Source: Mucilaginibacter flavidus (GTDB taxonomy: Bacteria; Bacteroidota; Bacteroidia; Sphingobacteriales; Sphingobacteriaceae). Taken from it: DNA of 64,000 bases. A model generated the notes under the pieces. The model worked only from the letters and a program-made list of their open reading frames with translations, searched no databases and was not told where the DNA came from. The stretch lies in the NCBI RefSeq assembly GCF_024055575.1, contig NZ_JAMXOE010000005.1, positions 124,001-188,000 of the forward strand, in the 5' to 3' direction. Below, in pieces: positions 7,489-16,030 of this stretch; the first letter of the stretch is position 1; the number at the start of each line of letters is the position of its first letter. A program made the position numbers and the translations under genes.

Positions 7489-9048
7489 ATGAAAATAAAT
7501 TTACTTTACACCTGCCTGCTTTTAGCGGCTACTGCGGGCACTGCATTTGCCCAGGACACGCCCGATCCGGCGATGGTTCAAAAAATCCGGGAAGAAGGCC
7601 TCAATCATTCAAAAGTGATGGATATTGCTTTCCATTTAACCGACGTTTCAGGTCCGCGTTTGTCAGGATCGCCCGGCTTAAAACGTGCGCAGGATTGGGC
7701 CGTAAATGAATTAAAAACCTGGGGCATGGCAAACGCCAAACGCGAAGCCTGGGGTAAATTCGGCAAAGGCTGGGAGGTTCAAAAAAACTATGTAGCCATG
7801 ACAGTTCCGTACTATCATGCGCTGATAGCAATCCCCAAAGCATGGACGCCGAGTACAAATGGCCTTATTAAAGGCGATGTGGTTTTGGTAAAAGCCGACA
7901 CCACTACCGACCTTGACAAATACAAAGGCACGCTGAAAGGTAAAATTGTAATATTTGACACCAAACCAGGTGTTGAGCGTACTTACAAAGCCGATGGAGT
8001 TCGGTATACCGACGAAGACCTTGACAAAATGGCGACTGCCAAACCACAGGCCCCTGGTCAGCGCCGCGGCGGACCAAATGCAAACGCTGCTGCGTTTCAA
8101 AAAGCTCGCGCAATGCGTGCCGCCATTAACACATTTTTAATGGACGAAAATGTTGGCTTAATTTTAACCCAGGCCCGCGGCGCCGATGGCACAGTATTCA
8201 CCACCAACGGAGCATCATACGCCGATACAGCTAAGAAGGTATCGCCTGAACTTGAAACAAGCGGCGAAGATTTTCAGCGTATTTTACGACTGGTTAAGAC
8301 CGGTATAAAAGTTAGCGTTGAGGCCGACATAAAAACCCAGTTTTTTACCGATGACTTGCAGGGCTATGACGTGGTTGGCGAAATACCAGGCACCGATCCT
8401 AAATTAAAAGAACAACTTGTTATGGTTGGCGGCCACCTCGACTCGTGGCATGCTGCAACCGGCGGTACTGATAACGCAGCCGGCAGCGCTGTGATGATGG
8501 AAGTGATGCGCATATTAAAAGCAGTTGAATTCAAACCACGCCGCACCATCCGCATAGCTTTGTGGAGCTCGGAAGAGCAGGGCTTATTCGGCTCGCGCGG
8601 GTATGTGCTTAACCATTTCGGCGACCCTAAAACTATGGAGCTAAAGCCTGAACAGGCAAAAGTTTCGGCTTACTATAACCTTGATAACGGCAGCGGTAAA
8701 ATACGCGGCATTTATTTACAGGGAGATTCGGTAGCGGGGCCAATATTTAAAGCATGGCTGGCTCCGTTTAAAGATCTTGGCGCTACAACCGTTACCATCA
8801 GCAATACCGGCAGCACCGACCACGTATCATTTGACGCGGTAGGCATCCCCGGCTTCCAGTTTATACAGGACGCGTTGGATTATGGCTCACGTACACACCA
8901 CAGCAACCAGGATACTTATGATAAGTTAAGCGAGGATGATTTAAAACAAGCAGCAACTATTGTAGCATCGTTTGTTTACAATACCTCGCAGCGCGATGAA
9001 ATGATTCCGCGCAAAGAGTTGCCAAAACCGCAGCCAGCCAGGAATTAA
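7489..9048 (+). CDS. Secreted M28 family zinc metallopeptidase (carboxypeptidase Q-like)
   Basis: 519 residues with a signal peptide (MKINLLYTCLLLAATAGTAFAQ). A PA-type insert occupies the middle (residues about 110-270, including a Gly/Arg-rich stretch near GQRRGG), followed by the M28 catalytic core. Visible metal-ligand segments are GGHLDSWHAATGGTDNAAGS, the catalytic pair in WSSEEQGL, the Asp in YYNLDNGSG, and the terminal His in SRTHHSNQDTYD. This set fits a two-zinc aminopeptidase or dipeptidase acting in the periplasm or outside the cell. The C-terminus is Lys/Pro-rich. The gene is monocistronic, closed by a bidirectional terminator shared with the RES toxin gene. Confidence 0.92.
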   Translation: MKINLLYTCLLLAATAGTAFAQDTPDPAMVQKIREEGLNHSKVMDIAFHLTDVSGPRLSGSPGLKRAQDWAVNELKTWGMANAKREAWGKFGKGWEVQKNYVAMTVPYYHALIAIPKAWTPSTNGLIKGDVVLVKADTTTDLDKYKGTLKGKIVIFDTKPGVERTYKADGVRYTDEDLDKMATAKPQAPGQRRGGPNANAAAFQKARAMRAAINTFLMDENVGLILTQARGADGTVFTTNGASYADTAKKVSPELETSGEDFQRILRLVKTGIKVSVEADIKTQFFTDDLQGYDVVGEIPGTDPKLKEQLVMVGGHLDSWHAATGGTDNAAGSAVMMEVMRILKAVEFKPRRTIRIALWSSEEQGLFGSRGYVLNHFGDPKTMELKPEQAKVSAYYNLDNGSGKIRGIYLQGDSVAGPIFKAWLAPFKDLGATTVTISNTGSTDHVSFDAVGIPGFQFIQDALDYGSRTHHSNQDTYDKLSEDDLKQAATIVASFVYNTSQRDEMIPRKELPKPQPARN

Positions 9049-9063
9049 TTTTAATAGGAATTT

Positions 9064-9106
9064 AAAAAGCGCCTGATGAAGTAACAATCTTCATCAGGCG
9101 CTTTTT
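9064..9106. terminator. Bidirectional terminator between M28 peptidase and RES toxin genes
   Basis: 18-bp perfect stem AAAAAGCGCCTGATGAAG / CTTCATCAGGCGCTTTTT around a seven-base loop. A-run and T-run flanks let it act on both convergent transcripts; the minus-strand stop codon lies immediately beside it. Confidence 0.9.
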
Positions 9107-9556
9107 TTAAGCCTTTATCCTGCTGTCGAATACAAAAGATTGTCGTTTCACAATCTTTATCTCCCCGAAATCTTTATGCTTCGGGTTCAGCAGGTAGTTT
9201 ACTTCTTCGCTTACAATTGATGAGGGCACCTGTAATACCGCGGTATCATTGTCACTTGTCCATTTTTCTCCTATTCGCTGGGTAAGGTAAACCTGGTCGT
9301 AATCCTTCCAGTCCGCAGGCAAATCTTTTAAAAGGATTTTTTTTATTTTGATGTGCTGTGGGATATCAATAGTCAATACATCAAAAACCTGGTTAAGGCC
9401 TTTACCGCTGCGGTGAACCACATTTTCCAAACACGCCAGCGAGCGTGATGACGCAGTATAAATCATTTCCACATCATTAGGGTTCCAACGTGCTGCCCTG
9501 CCAGATGCGATTAGTTTTTGCGAGTACTTTGAAAGTATAATGCGGTATACCAGCAT
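9107..9556 (-). CDS. RES-domain toxin of a type II toxin-antitoxin system
   Basis: 149-residue RES-domain protein. Characterised members of the family degrade NAD+ (NAD+ phosphorylase or glycohydrolase activity) and so halt growth until the antitoxin is restored. Visible conserved features are the N-terminal Y-R (R5), the GRAARWN loop with R20/R23, Y33-T-A-S-S followed by LACLENVVH with E44, and the C-terminal PSSIVSEEVNYLLNPKH containing the family serine and the typical NPKH ending. The gene follows its antitoxin by seven bases in the usual antitoxin-first order. Length is typical. The toxin appears intact. Confidence 0.9.
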   Translation of the reverse strand: MLVYRIILSKYSQKLIASGRAARWNPNDVEMIYTASSRSLACLENVVHRSGKGLNQVFDVLTIDIPQHIKIKKILLKDLPADWKDYDQVYLTQRIGEKWTSDNDTAVLQVPSSIVSEEVNYLLNPKHKDFGEIKIVKRQSFVFDSRIKA

Positions 9557-9563
9557 ACCTTGT

Positions 9564-10052
9564 TTAGGCTAAATCACCAAACTCAATGCGGATGAGTTCT
9601 TCTTCGATTAGCTGTATACCGGTGATGGTATCCATTAAAGTAAATGGCAACTGGTTACCAAGCCCATACGCAGGCGTATGCAGCCATTGATGAAAGCTAT
9701 CCGCAGTGCCAAAAACCTCTGCGCCTTTATCAAAAAGCGCAAATGATTTTAAAAGCTTTTCACTAAGAGCAGCATCGAGCGTTAGCTCACGCGTTACATG
9801 ATTTTGTATGGTTTTAACCGTAGTTTTAAATGTTTCCTGGAACTCATCCTGGGTAAAACCGGATAAAGAAAGAAATTCAAGGGCCGCTTTGGCGTTTAAG
9901 CCTTTTTTTGACTGGGCAAGCAGGTTAATATCATCAGTATAAGAATGTGGCCTTGTAATTAAATAAGGCACTTCAAATTCCGCAACACTCCCGATAACAA
10001 GTGGCTCCGTTGAGTACATTTTGGGCTTGTTATTTTTTACTTTAGCTGCCAT
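9564..10052 (-). CDS. Xre/MbcA/ParS-type antitoxin paired with RES toxin
   Basis: 162-residue antitoxin of the DUF2384 class. The N-terminal half forms an Xre-like helical region (KAALEFLSLSGFTQDEFQETF...TVKTIQNH). The C-terminal half carries the toxin-binding signature FGTADSFHQWLHTPAYGLGNQLPFTLMD followed by a helix ending IEFGDLA. These proteins neutralise the RES toxin and usually autorepress the operon. The start ATG at 10052 is preceded by an AT-rich leader. The 64 bases to the next gene's stop are the likely promoter/operator region. Confidence 0.9.
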   Translation of the reverse strand: MAAKVKNNKPKMYSTEPLVIGSVAEFEVPYLITRPHSYTDDINLLAQSKKGLNAKAALEFLSLSGFTQDEFQETFKTTVKTIQNHVTRELTLDAALSEKLLKSFALFDKGAEVFGTADSFHQWLHTPAYGLGNQLPFTLMDTITGIQLIEEELIRIEFGDLA

Positions 10053-10116
10053 AAGATGTATTTCTTATACAAATGTAGAAAATTTTCTTAAAAACAAAGA
10101 AATTTTTCCAAGATAT

Positions 10117-11517
10117 TTAAATTTCTATTTTCTGATGTTGATATGGTATCTCAACAGACGGAAACCCTTTAGCTAAAATCTTCTCTTTAAAATGCTGTTG
10201 CACCTCGTATTCACCATGTACCAGGAATATTTGTTTTACTTTTTCGGGGTCCTGGCAGCTTATAAAGTGCAGTAAATCATCGTAGTCGCCGTGGGCGCTC
10301 ATTGATTTTATAGCTTGCACTTCTGCCTTTACTTCATATTTCTCACCAAAAATAAACACCTCATGGTCGTGGCGTAGAAGATGGCCGCCGAGTGAATTTG
10401 GCTCACAGTAGCCCACCATTAAAATGGTGTTTTTTTCGCTATTAATGTTATTTTTAATATGATGTTTCACCCGGCCGGCCTCGGCCATTCCCGATGATGA
10501 AATAATAACACATGGTGTCGGGTTGTCATTTAACGCCTTCGACTCTTCGGTTGATTGAATAAAACTCATCCCCTTAAATCCGAACGGGTTCGCATCGACC
10601 TTTAAAACATCGGTTACATCTTTATTATAAACCTCGGGATGGTCCATTAATACATGTGTAGCTTTTTCTGAAAGCGGGCTATCCACATAATAATGTAAAT
10701 CGGGCAAAATACCTTTTAATTCAAGCGCATTTAAGGCATATAAAAGCTCTTGCGTGCGACCAACACTAAAAGCGGGGATTATGAGCTTCCCTTCCTTTAC
10801 CTCACAGGTATATTTAATAACTTCAAGCAATGCATCTTCAATTGCGCCAACATCTTTGTGTAGGGAGTCGCCATAGGTCGATTCAAGTAAAATATAGTCG
10901 GCCTGTCTGAACGGTTGCGGGCTTTTCAGCAGCATATCGCCGTAGCGGCCAACGTCGCCGCTAAAAGTGATATTTGTTTGTTTCCCGTTCTCGGTTACTG
11001 TTAAATGTACCGCAGCGCTTCCTATCAAATGCCCTGCATCAGTAAAGCTGAATTTTACCGAAGGCGTAATTTCATACGCTTCGCCATACTCAACTATCTT
11101 AAACAGCCGCAATGATTCCATGGCCTGCTCTTCGTTATATAATGCGTGAAGGAGCGGGAGTCCGTTTTTTTTCCTGTGCTTATTACTGTATTCGGTATCC
11201 TGTTCTTGTATTCTAGCCGAATCCATCATCAATATCTTTGCCAAATCCATCGTCGGTGGGGTACAAAATATTTGGCCGTTAAAGCCTTCGGCTACCAGGC
11301 GTGGAATAAGGCCGCAATGATCGATATGTGCGTGCGACAATATCAAATAATCAACTTTTACAGGGTTAAACCCAAAATGTTCATTGAGATCTTCGGTATG
11401 CTCACCCATCCCCTGGAACATTCCGCAGTCTAATAAAATGGATGTTCCGTCATCTAACCGGAGTAAGTGTTTGCTGCCTGTTACTGTGCGGGCGGCGCCA
11501 TGAAAGGTTATGTTCAT
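10117..11517 (-). CDS. MBL-fold beta-CASP metallo-hydrolase (predicted RNase)
   Basis: 466-residue cytoplasmic protein with the metallo-beta-lactamase signature SHAHIDHCG (H-x-H-x-D-H) near residue 60, a second histidine in DAGHLIGSAA and an aspartate in FSGDVGR. It also has a beta-CASP insert (about 210-330) and a C-terminal RNA-specificity region with KAEVQAIKSMSAHGDYDDL and FLVHGEYEV. This architecture is that of CPSF73/RNase J-related nucleases acting on RNA. The short RMMBL-type C-terminus is closer to the YsiC/Ysh1-like group than to RNase J. The gene stands alone; the 233 bases upstream are AT-rich promoter space. Confidence 0.88.
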   Translation of the reverse strand: MNITFHGAARTVTGSKHLLRLDDGTSILLDCGMFQGMGEHTEDLNEHFGFNPVKVDYLILSHAHIDHCGLIPRLVAEGFNGQIFCTPPTMDLAKILMMDSARIQEQDTEYSNKHRKKNGLPLLHALYNEEQAMESLRLFKIVEYGEAYEITPSVKFSFTDAGHLIGSAAVHLTVTENGKQTNITFSGDVGRYGDMLLKSPQPFRQADYILLESTYGDSLHKDVGAIEDALLEVIKYTCEVKEGKLIIPAFSVGRTQELLYALNALELKGILPDLHYYVDSPLSEKATHVLMDHPEVYNKDVTDVLKVDANPFGFKGMSFIQSTEESKALNDNPTPCVIISSSGMAEAGRVKHHIKNNINSEKNTILMVGYCEPNSLGGHLLRHDHEVFIFGEKYEVKAEVQAIKSMSAHGDYDDLLHFISCQDPEKVKQIFLVHGEYEVQQHFKEKILAKGFPSVEIPYQHQKIEI

Positions 11518-11750
11518 TTAGTATATAATATGCTTTAGGTATATCGCGAATAAATTTTCAATAAAACTTGCGAAACTAATATTTTAGTTGCAATTTAGTT
11601 ATTCGCAATAATTATTTAAGGTAATAATATTAACCTCATTATTGTTTTATCCTTTAGGTTAAAATACTATTCAACAGCCGGATAAATTAAACCCGGTATA
11701 TTTTTTAGGCGGAAATTGCGCCAGGCTAAGCAGATTAAATTAAAAAGTGT

Positions 11751-12122
11751 ATGGAAATTAAAGAATTAACACGGGCCGAGGAGCAGATAATGCAGGTGTT
11801 GTGGCAATTGCAAAAAGGATTTGTAAAAGATGTGATTGATGTACTGCCCGAACCCAAACCGGCTTACAACACGGTATCAACCATTATAAGGATTTTGGAA
11901 GCCAAAGGATTTGTAGGCCACAACGCATTCGGTAAAAGTCATGAATATCACCCCGTAATCAGCAAAGACCAATACCAGAATTTTGCAACCGACAAGCTCA
12001 TGAACGGTTATTTCGATAATTCGGTGAAGCGCATGTTTTCGTACTTCGTAAAAAAGGAGAAGATCGACCTTAAGGAAGCTGATGAGATTATGAAACTAAT
12101 TGAAAAACTTAAAGAAAAGTAA
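11751..12122 (+). CDS. BlaI/MecI/CopY-family transcriptional repressor
   Basis: 123-residue winged-helix repressor. The first 80 residues show the MecI pattern LTRAEEQIMQVLWQLQKGFVKDV, YNTVSTIIRILEAKGFV (recognition helix and wing) and HEYHPVISKDQY; the rest is a dimerisation helix bundle. In this family, proteolysis triggered by the membrane partner relieves repression. The gene lies two bases before an M56/BlaR1-type sensor gene, the standard repressor-sensor arrangement. No beta-lactamase gene is next to it, so the regulated function is probably something else in envelope stress. Confidence 0.93.
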   Translation: MEIKELTRAEEQIMQVLWQLQKGFVKDVIDVLPEPKPAYNTVSTIIRILEAKGFVGHNAFGKSHEYHPVISKDQYQNFATDKLMNGYFDNSVKRMFSYFVKKEKIDLKEADEIMKLIEKLKEK

Positions 12123-12124
12123 CC

Positions 12125-13789
12125 ATGACGGGGTGGAACTATTTACTGCTGGTAAACATTTACCTGGTATTGTTTTACGGATTTTATGTTTTGCTGCTGC
12201 GAAAGGAAACCTTTTTTCAGCTTAACAGGATTTACCTGGTATCGGCATCGCTGCTTTCGTTTTTCATCCCCATGATACAATCAAACTGGGTAAAAAACCT
12301 GTTTATAACTAAAGAAGTTCAGCTTACTATATACAACAGCCCATTAATAGTTTATCAATTTAAACCCAGCCAACATTCACAGGTAAATATCGGGCAGGTG
12401 CTGGCAATTATTTACCTGGCCGGGATGACAGTCTTAATTGGCCGCTTTATCTGGCAAATGGTTATATTGAATAAAATTATCAACCAGCCAGAAGCAGCGG
12501 TACCGTTTTCTTTTTTCAAAAAAATAAAGCTGGGGCCTAAGCACGAACACAACCATATAATAGCAGCCCACGAACATGTGCATGCCCGCCAATGGCACAG
12601 TGCCGATGTTTTATTAATCGAGGCTGTAATGATAATAAATTGGTTCAACCCGGTTGTATATCTTTACCGCTTTGCCATTAAACACATACACGAATATATT
12701 GCCGACAGGCAGGCCCTGAAAGCCGGAACCAATAAAAGTGACTATGCTTTGTTACTGCTGAGTCAAACTTTCAACACACCTGCACACCAGTTTGTTAACC
12801 CGTTTTATAACCACAGCTTATTAAAAAAGCGCATTAAAATGCTGCAAAAAAACAAGTCGCATAGTATGGCGCTTGTTAAATATGGCTTGTCGGTACCATT
12901 GTTTGTTTTGATGCTTATTTTATCATCGGCAACGGTAACCAATAGCGAAACCGTTGATTTTGTAAACAAAAAAGTTGAGCAGGTTTTGCTGGCTCCGGCT
13001 ACGCTGCCCGACATCAGGCTTGATAGCACCACAATGGTTCATGAGCCAGCTGGGCAAACCAAAGCCCAGTTTGAAAAAACAAACGATTCTATTGCAGAAA
13101 CACCACCTAAAGTTGAAAGGGTGGCCGCCAGGGAAGCTAATACTAACCCTATTTTCACATCGGTTGAACAGGTTCCACAGTTCCCGGGAGGTATGGAAGG
13201 GTTTTCAATGTTCCTGGCCAGAAACACCAGGTACCCGGCCAACATGCGCGAAAATGGCATACAAGGCAGGGTCATAATAAGCTTTGTGGTTGAAACCGAC
13301 GGCTCATTGTCTGACGTTCATGTTACCCGAGGCGTCGCCGACGAGTTGGATAGAGAGGCTTTGAGGGTTATTTCTTCGTCACCAAAATGGAAACCGGGCG
13401 TACAAAATGGGCGCCTCGTACGGGTAGCTTATTCCGTTCCGATTAATTTTGCGCTTTCAACCGATGATGATGAGCCGGTGACCCGCAACACGCCATCAAA
13501 TGAAAACGGAGCAATCAACAAACCGGACACTATAAAAAAACTCTCCGATTTAGGCATCGCCTTTATGGCCGGTAACCCAATTTATGTTGTGAACGGTAAA
13601 GAAGTGAATGATATTAAAAATTTAAACCCCAACAATATTGAAAGCGTTAGCGTACTAAAGGAGGGAACCGGTTTAGCCTTATACGGAAAAAGAGGTCGTG
13701 GAGGCGTAATTATGGTTAAAACAAAGCAAGCCGCTTTTAAGGCGCCGTCATTTTTAACGCCATCTAAAGAAACTGAAACAAAACATTAA
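12125..13789 (+). CDS. M56/BlaR1-type membrane peptidase fused to TonB C-domain and plug-like tail
   Basis: 554 residues. Transmembrane helices lie near residues 5-25, 38-56 and 94-112, then the M56 zinc-protease site AAHEHVHARQW (HExxH written as HEHVH, about residue 149) with a downstream Glu in HEYIADRQAL. A further helix spans about 245-262. After a disordered spacer, residues about 345-438 form a TonB_C domain (PQFPGGMEGF...YPANMRENGIQGRV...WKPGVQNGR). The tail (about 475-540) resembles a SusC/TonB-receptor plug end (PIYVVNGKEV...NIESVSVLKEG...YGKRGRGGVI). It presumably senses an envelope signal and cleaves the adjacent BlaI-like repressor; the role of the fused domains is inference. Confidence 0.9.
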   Translation: MTGWNYLLLVNIYLVLFYGFYVLLLRKETFFQLNRIYLVSASLLSFFIPMIQSNWVKNLFITKEVQLTIYNSPLIVYQFKPSQHSQVNIGQVLAIIYLAGMTVLIGRFIWQMVILNKIINQPEAAVPFSFFKKIKLGPKHEHNHIIAAHEHVHARQWHSADVLLIEAVMIINWFNPVVYLYRFAIKHIHEYIADRQALKAGTNKSDYALLLLSQTFNTPAHQFVNPFYNHSLLKKRIKMLQKNKSHSMALVKYGLSVPLFVLMLILSSATVTNSETVDFVNKKVEQVLLAPATLPDIRLDSTTMVHEPAGQTKAQFEKTNDSIAETPPKVERVAAREANTNPIFTSVEQVPQFPGGMEGFSMFLARNTRYPANMRENGIQGRVIISFVVETDGSLSDVHVTRGVADELDREALRVISSSPKWKPGVQNGRLVRVAYSVPINFALSTDDDEPVTRNTPSNENGAINKPDTIKKLSDLGIAFMAGNPIYVVNGKEVNDIKNLNPNNIESVSVLKEGTGLALYGKRGRGGVIMVKTKQAAFKAPSFLTPSKETETKH

Positions 13790-13819
13790 TCTCTAAGATA
13801 TTAACCTAAAGCTTGTTCT

Positions 13820-13850
13820 GGCAGCCGGGCGTTCCCGGTTGCCATTTTTT
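13820..13850 (+). terminator. Rho-independent terminator after the BlaI/M56 operon
   Basis: Stem GGCAGCCGGG / CCCGGTTGCC (one G-T wobble) with a four-base loop, followed by ATTTTTT, about 30 bases after the stop codon. Confidence 0.8.
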
Positions 13851-13906
13851 ATTGCTTTGTTTTGTTTAAGCCTATTTTTTATATTTATATCAAAAAATCT
13901 TTCACA

Positions 13907-14311
13907 ATGAACTGGAAACTTATATTTCAACTGTCGCTTTTTGGGTTGATAATGGCCTTTGGCACTGTATCATTAATACCCCAGGATGTTGAACCTGTAT
14001 TTTGGGTAGTCATATTTATTTTTTGTTCCGCTGTAATTGCACGGGTTTGCGCAGCCAAGTATTTTTTATATGGATTTTTTACCGGGCTGGTTAACTGCGT
14101 GTGGATAACGGTTGTGCATGTCCTTTTTTACGCAAAATACATTACAGGCCATAAACAAATGGATGTTATGGCAGGCAAAATGCCTGAATCGTTTGCCGCA
14201 CATCCCCGTGTGGCAATGGCAATTGCCGGCCTGGGTTTAGGCATAATATCAGCAATAGTGTTCGGCCTGATTGCCTTTATAGCCTCAAAAATTGTAAAAA
14301 AGAGGCAATAA
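13907..14311 (+). CDS. Hypothetical integral membrane protein
   Basis: 134 residues when started at the ATG at 13907; an upstream TTG at 13862 gives a weaker extension. Four hydrophobic stretches are visible: near residues 8-22, 28-45 (PVFWVVIFIFCSAVIA), 48-70 and 103-128 (AMAIAGLGLGIISAIVFGLIAFIA), ending in a basic KIVKKRQ tail inside the cytoplasm. The C-terminal segment is glycine-zipper-like. No family was recognised with confidence; it resembles DUF4199-type small Bacteroidota membrane proteins in layout only. No functional context is visible. Confidence 0.6.
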   Translation: MNWKLIFQLSLFGLIMAFGTVSLIPQDVEPVFWVVIFIFCSAVIARVCAAKYFLYGFFTGLVNCVWITVVHVLFYAKYITGHKQMDVMAGKMPESFAAHPRVAMAIAGLGLGIISAIVFGLIAFIASKIVKKRQ

Positions 14312-14387
14312 CCGCAGTCCATAGTAAAATTTTGCAGTATTGCGTAAGAATTATAAGGAAATGGGTTCCAGATAAATTCAAATTTTA

Positions 14388-14395
14388 TACCTTTG
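14388..14395 (+). promoter_or_regulatory. Putative -7 box TACCTTTG of the SPW-repeat gene
   Basis: Exact TAnnTTTG match 62 bases before the start ATG at 14458. Confidence 0.4.
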
Positions 14396-14457
14396 GCAAC
14401 AATTACAGCAATTGAGTAGTTGTAAAATAAAAACTCAAATCGTATAAAATAAAAAAT

Positions 14458-14898
14458 ATGAAACCGTTTATTTCAACAGCAGTTTATGGCGTTTTAAATT
14501 ATATAATTGCGCTTACGCTTATTGCTTCGCCCTGGTTATTTGATTTGCGCAGTATTTCGAGCGCTGCATTCTTTTTACCTATATATATCGGTTGGTTGCA
14601 GTTAATAATGGCGATATTTACCAATAACGAAACCGGCTTTATCAAACAATTCCCGGTGCGCATACACTACACGCTTGATGTGGTGATGGGCTTTATATTA
14701 TTGATGTCGCCGTTTATTTATGGCTTCGCTTTTGATTCAGTTCGCGCAGCCGGTGTGTTTAAAGGCGTGTTTTTACCGGAAGTATTATTAGGTGGTCTTT
14801 TATTCATTATGGGCTTGTTCACCAAAAAATCACCCTTTACATCAGGATTGCCAAAGACACATGCGGAAGGATTGATCGGCTCGACAGATTCGATTTAA
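14458..14898 (+). CDS. SPW-repeat integral membrane protein
   Basis: 146 residues with four membrane helices and two copies of the family signature, ASPWLFDL near residue 23 and MSPFIYGFAF near residue 82, each at the end of a helix. This duplicated helical pair defines the SPW-repeat family, whose biochemical role is not known. The C-terminal 25 residues are soluble (TSGLPKTHAEGLIG). The gene has its own promoter box and is closed by a bidirectional terminator, so it is monocistronic. Confidence 0.8.
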   Translation: MKPFISTAVYGVLNYIIALTLIASPWLFDLRSISSAAFFLPIYIGWLQLIMAIFTNNETGFIKQFPVRIHYTLDVVMGFILLMSPFIYGFAFDSVRAAGVFKGVFLPEVLLGGLLFIMGLFTKKSPFTSGLPKTHAEGLIGSTDSI

Positions 14899-14924
14899 TT
14901 ATAACAGTACCCGTAAAAAAATAG

Positions 14925-14954
14925 AAAGGCGCATAATTCACTTATGCGCCTTTT
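14925..14954. terminator. Bidirectional terminator between SPW and NTF2-like genes
   Basis: 12-bp perfect stem AAAGGCGCATAA / TTATGCGCCTTT with a five-base loop, sitting between convergent genes, with a T-run on the plus side and an A-run on the other. Confidence 0.88.
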
Positions 14955-14988
14955 GCTTTAAATATAATTTCAGTCGGACAAAAAAACC

Positions 14989-15531
14989 TTAATTTCCCAT
15001 TCCTTTTTCAGGAACCCAAACCTGGGTTTTGATGAGCCATTTGCCATTTATCTGCCGCAGTACTATTCCGAAGGCCCCTCTCGCAGTAAAACGTGCATGC
15101 CCCGGCAACTCTCCGCTGTAGGATACCGGCACAATTACATAAACATTATCATCTGTTTGCTGGTAAACTGTCACCTGGTCAATCACACCTTTAAATTTTG
15201 AAATGTGGTTATCCTTTACTGCCTTTTCAACGGCATTTACCCATTGTATACCGGCAGTAGGACCATTCCAGGAATATGGTGGCTCATCGTCGGCAACAAC
15301 AGCATTCGGGGTATATAAATTGGCAACAGCCTGGTCATTAAAGTCATTAGCGGCATAAATAGCTATACGCACAACTTCCATTACATCAGCATGGGGGATA
15401 GTATCAGCTTTGTGAATGCGTATTTTCCCCGTCGTAATTTTTTTAAGGGGCAATTTAGTATAACCTTGAGATGCGGAGCAGCTTAATGCAACCAGGCCAA
15501 AAACGGAAACAAGCAGTATCCTTTTTATCAT
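14989..15531 (-). CDS. Lipoprotein with SnoaL/NTF2-like (DUF4440-type) domain
   Basis: 180 residues with a lipoprotein signal (MIKRILLVSVFGLVALSCSA, lipobox ALSC). The mature part from about residue 50 has the cone-shaped NTF2-like pattern: a helix VMEVVRIAIYAANDFNDQAVANLYTPNA, a WNGPTAGIQWV loop, and strands ending FGIVLRQINGKWLIKTQVWVPE. Related proteins are diverse (isomerases, small-ligand binders, or no known activity), and no catalytic residues can be assigned. Upstream and downstream genes are unrelated. Confidence 0.75.
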   Translation of the reverse strand: MIKRILLVSVFGLVALSCSASQGYTKLPLKKITTGKIRIHKADTIPHADVMEVVRIAIYAANDFNDQAVANLYTPNAVVADDEPPYSWNGPTAGIQWVNAVEKAVKDNHISKFKGVIDQVTVYQQTDDNVYVIVPVSYSGELPGHARFTARGAFGIVLRQINGKWLIKTQVWVPEKGMGN

Positions 15532-15682
15532 GATATTTAAATTGACGCTACCCTGCCTTTAATTCACAGGATAAACCAGCCGGAAGTTAATAGTTATTAG
15601 TTCCCGAATATAAAAAAAGGATTTGATGGATAAAAACATAAAATAAAGCAGCCCATAGGTACCACAATTGTTTGGCGCTTTA

Positions 15683-15690
15683 TACCTTTG
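15683..15690 (+). promoter_or_regulatory. Putative -7 box TACCTTTG of csaA
   Basis: Exact TAnnTTTG match, only four bases before the csaA ATG at 15695. Transcription from it would start at or inside the start codon region, implying a leaderless message. Confidence 0.5.
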
Positions 15691-15694
15691 CGCC

Positions 15695-16030
15695 ATGGAA
15701 ACTATCACCTGGCACGATTTTGAAAAAGTAGAACTCCATGCCGGTACAATTTTAGAAGTAGCCGATTTCCCTGAAGCCAGCAACCCGGCCTATAAAATCA
15801 AGGTTGATTTCGGTCCATTTGGTGTGAAATGGTCGAGCGCTCAAATTACGAAACACTACACCAAAGAAGAGCTGCCCGGACGGCAGGTAGTAGGCGTAAT
15901 TAACTTCCCCAAAAAACAAATAGCGAACTTTATGTCGGAGTTTTTGGTCACTGGCTTTGCCGATGAAAATGGCGACATAGTTTTGGCTGCAATTAATAAG
16001 CCCGTACCAAACGGCAGTAAACTTATATAA
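15695..16030 (+). CDS. csaA: tRNA-binding protein CsaA
   Basis: 111-residue OB-fold protein of the tRNA-binding domain family shared with the MetRS C-terminus. The characteristic segments are [21 protein letters not shown] at the start, [21 protein letters not shown] in the middle and [21 protein letters not shown] followed by [16 protein letters not shown] at the end. In B. subtilis CsaA has chaperone and secretion-related activity. The ATG at 15695 was chosen because a promoter box ends four bases before it; an earlier in-frame start would overlap that box. The stop codon directly abuts the start of tadA, indicating an operon. Confidence 0.93.
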   Translation: METITWHDFEKVELHAGTILEVADFPEASNPAYKIKVDFGPFGVKWSSAQITKHYTKEELPGRQVVGVINFPKKQIANFMSEFLVTGFADENGDIVLAAINKPVPNGSKLI

